From contig QNQO01000196.1 in NCBI GenBank assembly GCA_003290165.1, positions 372,001-436,000 on the forward strand: a DNA stretch of 64,000 nt, given 5' to 3'. The notes beneath the pieces were generated by a model that was given only the letters and a program-made list of their open reading frames with translations, did not search any database and had not been told where the DNA came from. This DNA is from Berberis thunbergii (taxonomy: Eukaryota; Streptophyta; Magnoliopsida; Ranunculales; Berberidaceae). Position numbers and translations under genes: made by a program. Positions 1-10,734 of the stretch are shown one piece after another (within the stretch, counting starts at the first letter, position 1; the number at the start of each line of letters is the position of its first letter).

Positions 1-33
1 AGTTGTTTTGTTAATTTTCTGTAACAAAATAAA

Positions 34-233
34 GAGAGATTCTAAATGTCGAGGGAATGAGCGAGGAAACGAGCGAGGGAAATGAGGTGGCGAGGTGAAA
101 GCCGTTCATTTTTTTCGAGATGCGTGCATTGACTTTTCTCACACGCATCTCGAGGGAAATGAACGACTTTCACCTCACACCTCATTTCCCTCACTCGTTT
201 CCTCACTCATTCCCTCGACATTTAGAATTTCTC
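34..233. mobile_element. Foldback MITE, Mutator-like (9-bp target duplication)
   Basis: The 200 bp element is almost entirely one inverted repeat with arms of about 90 bp around a short centre near 110-140. The arms begin GAGAGATTCTAAATGTC on the left and GAGAAATTCTAAATGTC (reverse complement) on the right. It is flanked by a perfect 9-bp direct repeat CAAAATAAA at 25-33 and 234-242. Long terminal inverted repeats with a 9-bp duplication are the mark of Mutator-like transposons. There is no coding capacity, so it is non-autonomous. A related copy lies at 13700-13888. Confidence 0.82.
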
Positions 234-242
234 CAAAATAAA

Positions 243-1460
243 TGGTTGTTGGATGCTATTTGGTAACCAAATACACAATCAACTTTGGAAAAGAAAATAC
301 TCAAGCTACCAATCTTGGGTTAATTTAAACTTGTAGATTGAGAATTTGTTGAATCTATAGTTCTTAAATTTTAATGACGCTACAAGAAGCACAAATTCTT
401 ATGCTTGACAAGCACGTGAATTGTTAGGCCAAGTCGATGAAACAGTCGTGGGAAAGCTTTGTGGATTCTTTGTCTAAAGAAGGAAAAAGTGCGATGTTCG
501 TGGAATCCGTTTTGAATAGAAAAGGAGATGAAAAATAGGTTTAGCTTTGAAACCTTGAGTGCTACTTTCCATTCCATTCTCCATTACAACTGATTCTTCT
601 CTCAGATAGGGATATACCCTCCCTCCTTGAAAACACTTTATTCTCCATGTTTTTTCCCTTTCATTTAATTTAATCATATGATTAAGAACCGCTCTTTTAT
701 ATTAATGTACTTAATGCATTATTCTAATGTTGTATTATCTTTTATATGGTTTTGACCTTTATTTGTTATCTTTAAAAAATATAAAATTAAAAATACTTGT
801 TTTTCTATTAAGAAACTGTTGGAGTATGGGAAAGGTTTTTTCTTGGCTAAGGAAGGAGAGAAAACGGTCTGAAGAAAACCCACAGCAAATATAAAAGTCG
901 GCATTGTACGTAGATATTTTGCCTAAAAGTGCTAAATTACCCATCAACCATCAAACATGCGGTTCACCCATTCTCTACCAAAAAAACACGTGAAAAGCAC
1001 ATGATGCCTTGAATTTTTATGCTCCGTTCTATCAAGCTAACCAAGTACTTTATTGATGTGTTAGGTGTACACGTGCATAGAGCGCGGATTTTCAATTTTT
1101 TTATTTATTTATTATGTAATAATAAGTAAAAACTTATGTATAGTTTACAAATAATTAAGAATTTTGAAATATATGTTGGGGGTGTAGGTATAATTAACAA
1201 TATTTGAGAGGTGCGAGTTTTGATCGTTCATAATTTGTATTTTTTGTAGAATAAAGTGGTACATATGTGTAATAGTTTTTTTATTCAAAATTACCCGTTA
1301 TCACTATTCACTTATATATTAATTTTTCTTATAAATATAATAGAATTGAGAAGGCATTTTGGACAATTAAAAAATTAGGTTAAAGACACATTTTTCATTG
1401 TTCATAAGGGGAACTTGCATAATGTAGTTTAGGTTAGCTTCGGCATGAATAACTTTGATC
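243..1460. other. Intergenic, no gene seen
   Basis: AT-rich sequence between the foldback MITE and the first LTR element. Only short reading frames occur, none with a recognisable domain, conserved splice structure or neighbour that supports coding. No structured RNA or repeat array is visible. Confidence 0.6.
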
Positions 1461-1465
1461 CTTAT

Positions 1466-2122
1466 TGATGCAGTCGTTTTTCGCTCCCTACTCTAACTTG
1501 TTTGACCTGCACAAGTAGCCCACGTGAGCCACAGACCACTAAGGGGTAGCCGATGACACTCCGATACTAAAGTCAGACAATGATCTAAGGAATGTGTAAT
1601 GTTGTAATAGGAAATTTGTGGTGTACCTTAGCTTACCAAACTCGTGTCTTGTTTATAATGCAAGGAGTCCTAGGTTAACCAGGTCATCTTAGGTGTAGAT
1701 TAGGGAGTAGATATTCGTGGATATCCCTCTCTAATTAGAAGTCGTGTTGTATGAGGGAAGTTCATTGTTAGCTCTGTACTCCTAAATACGCGAGAGACAC
1801 TTCCCAATCCAAGAGCTTTCCATTAGTTGGAGTTTCCCTGTGTGGAAGATACTCTGGTGTTTCCTTCCTAGTTGGAAGTAAAGAGCAGCTGTGTTGCCTG
1901 TCCGAAGCAGATTCTTGAGATACTCGCCTAAAAAGGGCTTACGGGTATCGTGGATAGATGTGAGACGTGTGGGCCTAGCGTGCGGTGAGAGTCCAGGCCC
2001 GCCTATTGGGCTGAGAATCGCTCGGGCTGGATCCGTATTGGGTTGTTGCTTGAACTCGTGGTTCCTCGAGATCATCATTACATGTGTACGGCTCAGGGTG
2101 TGATCATTTTTATGTATCATCA
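1466..2122 (-). repeat. 3' LTR of Tat-like copy 1
   Basis: This 657 bp repeat matches 12514-13185 in the same direction and, inverted, the LTRs of copy 2 (23462-24081 and 35269-35946). Its outer end starts TGATGCAG next to the CTTAT duplication and its inner end is ...TGTATCATCA at 2122. Short open frames within it lie in LTR sequence and are not genes. Confidence 0.88.
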
Positions 2123-2282
2123 GCTACTCATCCGAGTTAGTGGGTCATCACATTGGTTCACTAAGTCGTATCTGGAAGGGATGTATCGCTCATGATGACT
2201 GAATCTGAATCGTTGTTTGAGCCGCACTGCATTAATTGAACATGCGTTGGTTCGATGGAAAAGAGGCTGAAACCCATCGCCT

Positions 2283-2288
2283 ATATAG
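2283..2288 (+). promoter_or_regulatory. Candidate TATA box of the antisense gene, copy 1
   Basis: TATATA lies 88 bp upstream of the ATG at 2371, in the context CCTATATAGGTCATCCGCAG. The equivalent place in copy 2 (minus strand near 35107) reads CTCTATTTAGGTCATTCGCAG, so box and surroundings are shared. This suggests the antisense frame has its own promoter rather than depending on the LTR. Promoter activity is inferred. Confidence 0.5.
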
Positions 2289-2370
2289 GTCATCCGCAGT
2301 GCAGCATCTAACTTTTCTACTTTTCTTGCTTTCGAAGATATCGTTATTATTAGGAGATTTGTTTATATTC

Positions 2371-4786
2371 CCATGGCCCGAGAAAATCTTATTAATGATG
2401 TTGTCTTGGCCAAGGGCCTAGAGTTTTTTGAAGACAAGTTGTTGTCTGAACCTAACCTTGCTGAAATCCGTACTAGATTTGGAGTCTCGGAGGATATGTC
2501 GTTGTACCTTCTAACTGGGCGACCTGTTGCCAATGTCGCCTCCTGATGGTCTTATTTGTTTACACCAGAGGATGCTTCAAACTAGAATGTGTTTTCCGGT
2601 TTTGGACGTGATCTGGGAGTTTTTAAATTTGCTAGGCATTCCCCCGGCTCAGTTGGGGCCCAACAGATACTGAGTTGTCCTCATGATTTTGCTTTGTGAT
2701 AAGGAGGTCGGCGTTTGCGTGACACCGCAGGTGATCTAGTTGCTTATCGCTCCTCGGCTACATAACAATGTAGTCTGTAAGTTGAGGACGCCGAAGTGTT
2801 TCAGTAGACTGCCTGATGACTTCAAGTTCTGGAAAAAGTTTTGCTTCTTAGCCCTTGCAGATTCGAAGTATTTTTTCGATGCAAGGGTTGTCCACTTGAA
2901 TGACAGTTCAAACCGCTTCCTAAGTTCGACTCTTTTTTTTCAACTTTTATGTGTTTGACGATAGATTAACTAACCGTTGCTCATGTTCTTCTGCAGTGAG
3001 GTTCCCCACTACTCTTCTTACTTTGGAGGAGCGAACCACCATGGAGAAATTTTGTGACTTGCCTCAAAGGAAGATGACTGATATAATCAGAGTTTCCAAC
3101 TTCATCTGCAATGGAATGTGGGACAATAGACACATAGCGCCCACATTGTATCGAGATGCTTGCATCAAGTCGAAAGATGGAGCCCCTTCCAGAAAAAGGA
3201 AGGTTGCTAGGGTCAATGATCATGTCATGTCTGATGTGAAAGAGTCATCTGAGACGTTTGCTTCCTTTATGAAGAATAAGCCCCGTGTTAGAACTGTTTC
3301 ATCTTCGGCACGACCCATTCCACCGACAAAAGAAAGCAAAAGTTTGCTAGGCCTGTTGAGGTGAAGTCTAACGTTTTCGGCTTGGAGGAAAATTATCTGC
3401 AGTTGGCGGAAGTCGCAGATGGGTTGAAACTTAGTGACGTGCAAGTCGAGGCTCTGAATGACCATTTGGTGCGAGTTGCAATGACGGCTTCTACTAGTGC
3501 TAATTCGTGTGGAGTCGTTCCGATAAAAGGATTTTTTGAAGATTCGCCTAAGGTAGTAGAATCTGATCGTGCCCACTGATGATTTGCCTGAGAGTGGTCG
3601 TGGTACTGGTCGTATTTCCTACAGTCCGTGTGGTTCACCATCTCGTCGAGGGCCACGACTAGAAGTGTTGGAAGCCCCCTTGGATACTTTGCTTCCTCCT
3701 CTGTTTCTGGATCCTATTGAGTCGTCTCGCAGTAAAGAGTCGGCTGCTCTTGATAAAGGAAAACCACGGAGGAGTCTGGGGACTGTGGTGATTGTGAAGG
3801 GTGGTGCCAGCGTAGTTTCAGATCAGATGACGCTTCATCCTGATGCGCGGATAAGCCAGTTTGCACCGGACTTGGTGCATATGAGCTCGCAGGTCTGGCA
3901 CCGAGAAGTGGATATAGAGTATGTTTCGGGGAAGCATATAAGCAGGGGTCACAGCTAGCTTGGACCTCGTTCCGAAACCTAAGGAGGATTCACTTGAAGG
4001 GTGTATGGATAAGGGTTTGAAGTACCTTATGCTGGGTATGTGTCATATGAGCTACGAGACCGTTGCTGGACAGAAGTCGAGGCGGTTCGTGAAAGAGTGT
4101 ACACCTTGGAGCGTGCCTTCTCGCATGTGCAGAAGCTATACTTTGATGTGCTTCATGAAATTGAGTGGCTTAAGAAGCATGCCGAAAGGATGTAGTTGGA
4201 TCAATCAACTATGGCCACTGGGGCTCAGAATGCTCGTCTGGAGGACCTTGAGCACAAACTGACAGAGGTAGTGTCCGAGAGGGATGGACTCAGGCAGAAG
4301 TTGAGCAGGATACATTGAGAAGTCGAGGTTGCGTAGGATGCTACAAATAAAGCGCTTTCTGAGCTGTAATCCTTTGCAGAAGAAATTGCTTCAAGGGAAG
4401 CTGGCTGGGTCGTTGAGAAGCAACAATTGGAATCCAATGTGAATTTCTATGCTCAAGAAGCTAAAAAGGTCGAAGACCAGCTGAAGTTGGGGTGTCATGA
4501 ACTCAGTACTATGGAGAGCTGTCTGAACACATAGCAGTCTCCGGTTGATGCGCTGACTGGTAAGTTATAGCTGCTGGAACGCAAACTTAATGATGCAAAT
4601 GTGCAAGAGAAAGAGTTTCTTCGGGACAAGGCAAATGTGAGTTTCACTGGGTCATACATGGTCGGCTGGAGCTGTTGTCGCTGATGAAAGAGGAGCATCT
4701 GGAGTGGGACCTTGATCGTTATAAGAAGATGTCATATGCGGACTTGTCTGTCTCTTCTGCTTCGTCAGGCGATGAGGATGCATGAT
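2371..4786 (+). pseudogene. Antisense ORF of Tat-like copy 1 (putative gypsy-type transposon domain plus coiled coil)
   Basis: The frame begins at the ATG at 2371 in a good context (CCCATGG) and runs opposite to gag. The N-terminal part contains DGLICLHQRML and IPPAQLGPNRY, the pattern of the plant 'putative gypsy type transposon' domain often found in Tat-like elements. A basic stretch (SRKRKVAR) follows near 3190. The C-terminal third (about 4240-4780) is a heptad-rich coiled coil ending near GDEDA with a stop at 4784-4786. A probable intron lies at 2930-2996, with its donor mutated to CTAAGT and acceptor CTGCAG; copy 2 keeps GTAAGT. Several stops and frameshifts break it, for example near 2544, 3363 and 3957. 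The function of this protein is not known. It cannot be full length here. Confidence 0.7.
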
Positions 4787-5283
4787 TATGTCCCTGACGT
4801 CCAGGTTGAAGTGCATATGGATGCAACTTTTGCCCATATTTCTACTAGGCTACTCTTCCATTTCTGTACCTTCTCTTGATTAGGAGCGATTTTGTGTACT
4901 TGTACTCATTTTGTCATGACCATTAATGAAAACAATGCTATCCATTTTACGCCTTTTGTCTCTACTGCATGCTTTTTCGTTTTGCCTTATTGTTAAGTTC
5001 TGGCATAGGTTAGTTAAATCAATAGGACGTTGACTGATCTATCTGCGGTAGAGGGTTTGACCGTTTTGTATTGTGAATGACCTGGGTCATTGCTTGCTTG
5101 TCTGACTAGTCGGTTGTAGTTGTTGCCTTGGGAGAGTTGTGGTGGCCAAGTGTTTGGCATGAGTGGTTTTTTCCAATGTTAGGATGTCAATTCGTTTGAG
5201 CGTGGAGGTGCTGACTTTGCTAGATTCATATTTGCGTCCGTTGGTTGAGAGGGACAACAGAAGCCGTGTAGCGAGCTCCTTGA
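4787..5283. other. Spacer between antisense ORF and tandem array
   Basis: Noncoding sequence of the Tat-like element, downstream of the antisense frame, with the counterpart in copy 2 near 31910-32600. It probably holds the 3' end of the antisense transcript: AATGAAAACAATG near 4926 resembles the matching stretch in copy 2. No separate gene is visible. Confidence 0.45.
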
Positions 5284-6130
5284 GACTTCCACCATCCAAA
5301 TCATTTATGGCCGATCAAGGCGAACAACAGATTCGAGGAGTAAGGGTTTGGTGACCAGTCTGAAGAGCAGTGGTCTAATGGCAAGCCGTCGGAATCAATT
5401 TGGGACTGATTAGGTTTCCACCATCCGAATCATTTATGACCGACTAGGGCAGACGATAGATTCGGGGAATAAGGGTTTGGAGATCAGGTTGAAGAGCAAT
5501 GGTCACATGGTAAGCCGTCGAAATCAGTTCGGGACTGATTAGGCTTCCACCATCCGAATCATTTATGACCGACCAGGGCGGAGGACAGATTCGAGGAGTA
5601 AGGGTTTGGCAACCAGGCTGAAGAGCAGTGGTCTCATGGCAAGCCGTTGGAATCAGTTTGGGACTGATTAGGCTTCCCCCTTTCGAACCGTCGAGGCCCT
5701 CCCCGTGCGGTGAGGGCTACCAATACGAGAGGGTTTGGTGATCACGCTGAAAAGCAGTGGTCCTGTGGCAAGCCATCGAAATCTGTTCAGGACTTACTAG
5801 GCTCCCACCATCCAAATTATCTACACTTGAATGCACCAAGCTACAAACTTGGGAGTGTTTCGGCGGCCACACGAAAAAGTAGCGGTCCCGTGGAAAACCA
5901 TCGAGAACAGTTCGAAATTGACTGGGCTCCTACCTTCTAGACTATCTACACCCTTGAGCTAAGGCTACAAGTCTAGGGTTGGTGATTCGGCAGCCACGCT
6001 GAAGAGCGGTGGTCCTGTAGCGAGCCGTCAGAATTAGTTCTGGACTAACTAGGCTCTCACCTTCTGGACTATCTACACCCTTGCATTGGGGGGCTACAAG
6101 TCCAAGGTTTTATCAGAAGCTTTCGTCGCT
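5284..6130. repeat. Tandem array of about 130 bp units in Tat-like copy 1
   Basis: Six to seven diverged units follow one another. The motif CTTCCACCATCC-AATCATTTATG recurs near 5286, 5416 and 5545, with decayed versions near 5672, 5801, 5925 and 6052, giving a period of about 128-130 bp. Each unit also carries GAAGAGCAGTGGTC and GGACTGATTAGGC or variants. Copy 2 has the corresponding array on the opposite strand at 30940-31900. Tandem repeats in the 3' untranslated part are known for Tat-clade elements. Confidence 0.85.
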
Positions 6131-6792
6131 AGTTGTCACTAGCTAGGCTTACCTGATTAGGTTCAGCGATCACTGTTCGAGAAGGGGGCAATGATCCCTG
6201 GCAAGTCGTTGTCACCAAGCGTGATAACACTTATTAGACTTTCACTTCCTAAACTTTTGATGCCCGCACTAGGTAAACTAGGTGTCGGGATGAACCAGAA
6301 GCTATTGTCATCAGTCATGGCTGACTAAGTTTGTCTAGTTTGAAGGGAGGTTTTGTTTGCTAAGGGGCGTGTGAACCTGATCCATTCGCTTGGCACATGG
6401 TGTGGAGGAAGTTACCTTAAACCGACTAGCGATATGTAGGTACAATCCATATGCCAAGGTTGACTAGGATCTTCTTGTGCTCGTGCCATGCATGCAACGG
6501 GGTGTTTTTGATTACCAAGCCCGGCCCATGGGCGGGCAGAAGAGGGGCTAGGGTTTCCTACAAGGCGCATTGTGTGTACAGTGTAGATCGTGCGGTGACA
6601 CATGTATGGTGCTGGTTGCGTGACGGTTGAGTATTGGTTACTCCCCTAAATTGATGGGGTTGAGTGCAACGCCATTAATTGATTGACGTGTTCTGCGTAG
6701 TTTCCTTAGGAACCGTCGCCTTCCTGTTTTTCAGACGCTATTTAATGTTTGGCATTTAAGGCTTGAGTGCTCGTTTGGTGAACCATTACGTC

Positions 6793-6799
6793 TATAAAA
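6793..6799 (+). promoter_or_regulatory. Second antisense TATA box, copy 1
   Basis: TATAAAA in the context CGTCTATAAAATGGTG lies about 55 bp upstream of the ATG at 6853. Copy 2 has TGTCTATATAATGATG at the equivalent antisense position with the same spacing to its ATG. Conservation between two old copies is the only support. Confidence 0.45.
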
Positions 6800-6852
6800 T
6801 GGTGTTTCCTAACCATTGTAGGTAGTATCTTTCGCAGAATTTATCTCCTATA

Positions 6853-7163
6853 ATGTTTTCGTTTGAAGAAGGCGCTTTGAATTTTCCAAAGGCTGAAAAA
6901 GATGTTTTGGGTTTTCTTATGGTTGAAGTTGTATTTCCGTGTCTGGAGTTTCTGAGTGTTTTGATGTTTATGCCATTCAGACAGAGAGAAAGTTGTCGTT
7001 ATGTGTGGTCACGTGATATGGGTGGGCACGTAATTGATTTGTTGAGGTCTCATAATTCCTTCTCATATCGCGGAGAAGTAGTACGGATTTATTACCAAGG
7101 GAAATGCTTTGGTGTTACACTGTACTATTTGTATCCTCGTGCGCTTGGATCCAGCAGCTAACC
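6853..7163 (+). pseudogene. Second antisense ORF of Tat-like copy 1, function unknown
   Basis: About 100 codons are open from the ATG at 6853 until the solo LTR inserted at 7164 breaks the frame. The protein matches the antisense frame at 30200-29796 of copy 2: both have a stretch close to MGGHVIDLLRS-N-F-YRGEV followed by QGK. I do not recognise a domain. It could be a short protein or the leader of an antisense transcript. Confidence 0.4.
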
Positions 7164-9530
7164 TGTCACACCCCGACCCGTCACGGGAATCGCAGTGTGC
7201 CGATGCGTGAACTAACTCGTAATACAGGCGGATCGTAATCGGCCACAACATCACAATATAACACATTCTTGATACGAGAATGAAACGGAAATAAAACTAC
7301 GATAAAATTTTGAACAAAATAAATATATTTGATTCGCTCCGCCAGAGTCATAGCGACAAAACCAATATACAAGCATCTAGTATAACAATATAGTATATTT
7401 GATAACACAGAGGAAGCAAAACATACCCGTACAGGGTGGACACGACCAAACACCACAAAACGCGCCTACAACGGAAAATGGGGCCTAAGCGCCACGATCA
7501 GCAAGAACGTCAACACTGCCTGCACTCCAATAGAAGCGCACCCCTTGCGGGGTCAGCAAAGCACAAAGCTAGCTAGTGCGAGCGAACTAAATACAAAATA
7601 ACATAATACTATACAAGGAAAATTCATGCCAGACAATAAAGGATAAGTAACAAGTTCTAAAGTCTAAATCACACCGTGTCTCTAAAGATAATATTTCTAA
7701 GTTCAGGCAACAACACAAACATTTCAGATTCAACAATAACTACAAGTTTATGATATATGTCGATCATTACACGTGATTCAAACATGGTAAATATCAAGCG
7801 ATGAAAATAAAGACAATCTCATAGTTCTTCCTAGTCTCCTAGGTATAGCAATCAAGTCGAAACCAAAAATCCTGTATAAGTGTCTCATATCGTAGGTATC
7901 TGCATACCCTACGAATGTATCTCACCCAGACACATTCCACAACGTGCACCAGTACCACTTCGGGTTTGTTTGTATCCTAATGGGGTGCCATCTGCCAGGA
8001 TACAAACTCAAACATCCCGAACGACTAGCCTAACACGGCCAACCTAACATAATCAAACTCAAGCGCGATGGGAGGGAAAGCGAGTAATCTCCAAAGCACA
8101 TCCTCCGGGACCCATCCTACTACACTCTATATTGGCAAATGCATGCGGGAGCTCACCGCACCTTAGCAAGCTTGCCACATGCAATAGCGTCCTCAATGTC
8201 AGGTGCGAGTCATCTCAAGCACCATCCAACTCACTATGCGAGCAAGCTCCTAAGCATCGGCACAACAAGCATTATAGCGGGGTAAAAACACTTATACTAA
8301 TATCCACATGCACAAATGACGAGTCTGTACATAATCAAAGGTAACAGACGTGCAATCATAATCAATTCGGCAATTTTTATAAAACCATGACTATGCCGGT
8401 CCCAACATGACCCAATTCACCACGATAAATTTATTCGAGTCGATTATCATACATGCTCAAGACTCGGAAATCCACAGTAAAACATGACATACTTGAAAAC
8501 GATGCATACAACTCCAATGTCATTACACCAGAGCCTAATCACCAAAATTCCTTCACTATTCGATTTCATTCAAATATATCATGCTTTCAGGAAACCCAAT
8601 ACATAATTCATTCACAAATAACCAACACAATCATCGAAATATCTGTAAACCCCGAATTTCAGATTTGGATTCAATTGTACACAATCAACGATATGATGTA
8701 AAACTTAAATTCAGGATTTCAAAATAAATATTTCTCAAAATAAATATTAAATTCAGAACCCAATTCCTATCAGTCGAAGCTCCTAACTCGCAAAACCACG
8801 AAAATTTTTAAAACTGCAAGGCGGACTCGAAAATGAGTAAACTAGCCGAAAAATGAAAAAATAAACAAATTACAAGCAGCGCGTGACTGAAAGAAAAACT
8901 TATAGGCAATAAAATTTCGGCAAACACCCCGCCGAAATCCAAAGTTTGGCGAAAACGCCCCGAAACCCTCCCTACTCCGGTCTGACAGCCTCCAAACTGC
9001 ACAACAGGCCGGAACCACTCCCAAAGTCCGGATTCACGCCGAAGTACCCTCAAAACGAACATGCACCCTGATTTTTTGAAAAATCTGGCCAACACCGAAA
9101 CCACTCTTGCATGTGGGGTCTAAGGGCTCCAAATGACGCCACCAAGGCCCCTCAATGGCTGATCGGAGCTATGGAAACTGATCAAACAAGCCAACACCAC
9201 AAAACCCACACAACATCAAAAATTTCGTTTTTCTCAAATGCAAAACCGAAACAAGAAGGAAAGGGGAGAAAGAGGAAGAAAAATGAAGAGGAGGAGGTGA
9301 GATTTGGGGGAAGAAAATCAACAAAACTGCCAACGAAATCTCGCTGGAGACGAAGAGTTGAAGAGGAAACCTCACACTGTAAAGAAAGAAAAAAAAAGAA
9401 AAAAGAAAGAGAAGAAAGAAAAAAAGAAAAAAAGGGGTCGTCTTTTAAAGGGTGGGTGGCTATGTGCCCCCACCGCATTAACTGAGTACACCTCGATCAA
9501 ATCTTTTTTTTTGAAAACACATATATTACA
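7164..9530 (-). mobile_element. Solo LTR (Tekay/Del-like chromovirus type), nested in copy 1
   Basis: The 2367 bp block begins TGTCACACCCC and ends ATATTACA, that is TGT...ACA, and is flanked by a perfect 5-bp duplication TAACC at 7159-7163 and 9531-9535. Removing it rejoins the Tat-like sequence. On the minus strand it has a TTTAAAAG box near 9440 followed by a CT-rich leader and ends GGGTCGGGGTGTGACA, a typical 3' end of plant Tekay/Del LTRs; orientation and lineage are inferred from this. There are no internal coding genes, so it formed by LTR-LTR recombination. Lysine-rich or leucine-rich frames at 9100-9480 are low-complexity translations of a GA/CT-rich tract. Confidence 0.82.
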
Positions 9531-9535
9531 TAACC

Positions 9536-10734
9536 AATGGCTAATCGAAGCATTGGTTGATGTGCGATGTCTTCGGGTGTGGTATTTCTCAGCCGCACTG
9601 GGTATCGTATGTGTGAAAAGTCGCCTCCCTTGGCAGCATTATGAGACATCTTGCAACCATCCTATCTATCCATTTCGGAGTCATTCGAAGAAGTGAGAAG
9701 GGGTGAGATGTTCCTGAAGGAGATCAAAGCTCTTTGGGAGGTGTTTAACAATGCAACAAGGGTGTCTCCGTGGGGTGATGTGACAGAACAATCTGTATGC
9801 TCAGTATTTTCAATCCCTACTTACACTGTCATTTTCTTGGGAAGGGATCAAGCATCTCCCATTCTCTTTCACTCCGTTGTGTCTTTGGAAGGGTCGAGCA
9901 ACTTTTATCTTTCCTCTCACTTGCAGACCGTTCGCAGTATGTAATCTTTTGTATTCGCCTCAAGGTGTTTGCGATATGTAGTTTTTTGTATCCGCCTCAA
10001 ATTGCTTGTTGTTACATCTTTTAAATAATCAATAGAGTTTGTTTCTAAAATTCTTGTTTTATTTCTTAACTGATTGTGAATCACATAAGTGTCTTAAGAA
10101 CTCTAAACTCAATATTTACTATGGAAAAGGGAAATAAACAACTTAAAGCAAACTAACTATTGATGAAGATAAACTGGTATTTGTCCTCGAAGCAAACTCG
10201 GATAACTTTCGCGAATCACTTAGCGGGTTCTCAAGGCGTTGCATAGGTCACTTAAGAGCAAGCCTTGCAGAGAGGCGGATCACCTTACCGATAGAATATC
10301 GAAGGGATGTGTTCCCTCTTGTCATTGCAATTATGACTCGCTAGGCGAGAGAGTTGACTGCTCCTGTATCGCTCAAAATGGTGACATTTTCATCTTTAGT
10401 CCTTGCATTGGGCCAGGCTACTCTGCATGATGTAGTTGGATCTAGGAGCACTCTATCTGTTTCAGTACGGAGTATGAGCCTCATGTCGTAGGTTGGTCTT
10501 CACGTATTGTCCCTTCTGAGTTGTTAGCAATATACTTAACACTACTTCCATTTGGTGTAGCCGTGATCTTCCTAGAATGAGGTTATAGGACGATAGTGCG
10601 TCTACCACCATGAAGTCCAGAAATAAGACATTCCTTAACTATGGCTAACCTTATCCTTCCCACGGGAAAACACTTCTCCCCGCTGAACCTGATCAACAGT
10701 TGCTTTGATGGTATTAGGTTTTCCTCTTTGAGGC
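9536..10734. other. Noncoding internal part of Tat-like copy 1
   Basis: This links the protease remnant to the 3' part and aligns with 29020-29800 of copy 2 inverted; both share, for example, TGCTTGTTGTTACAT and AATCAATAGAGTTTG. No reverse transcriptase, RNase H or integrase motif occurs on either strand. Because both copies pass directly from protease to this region, the absence of pol is a family trait rather than a private deletion. Confidence 0.6.

Noticed and set aside
380..947. Four overlapping minus-strand frames of 60-67 codons
   Set aside because: Short, mutually overlapping in different frames, no recognisable motif.
5284..6130. Regularly spaced repeats that could suggest a CRISPR-like array
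   Set aside because: Units are contiguous 130 bp tandem repeats without unique spacers, inside a plant retrotransposon.
9111..9478. Lys/Glu-rich (+) and Ser/Phe-rich (-) frames
   Set aside because: Both come from a purine-rich tract in the solo LTR at 7164-9530; low complexity rather than coding.
7164..9530. Reading this block as a host gene 3' region or an independent gene
   Set aside because: TGT...ACA ends with an exact TAACC duplication and clean restoration of the host element sequence identify it as a solo LTR.
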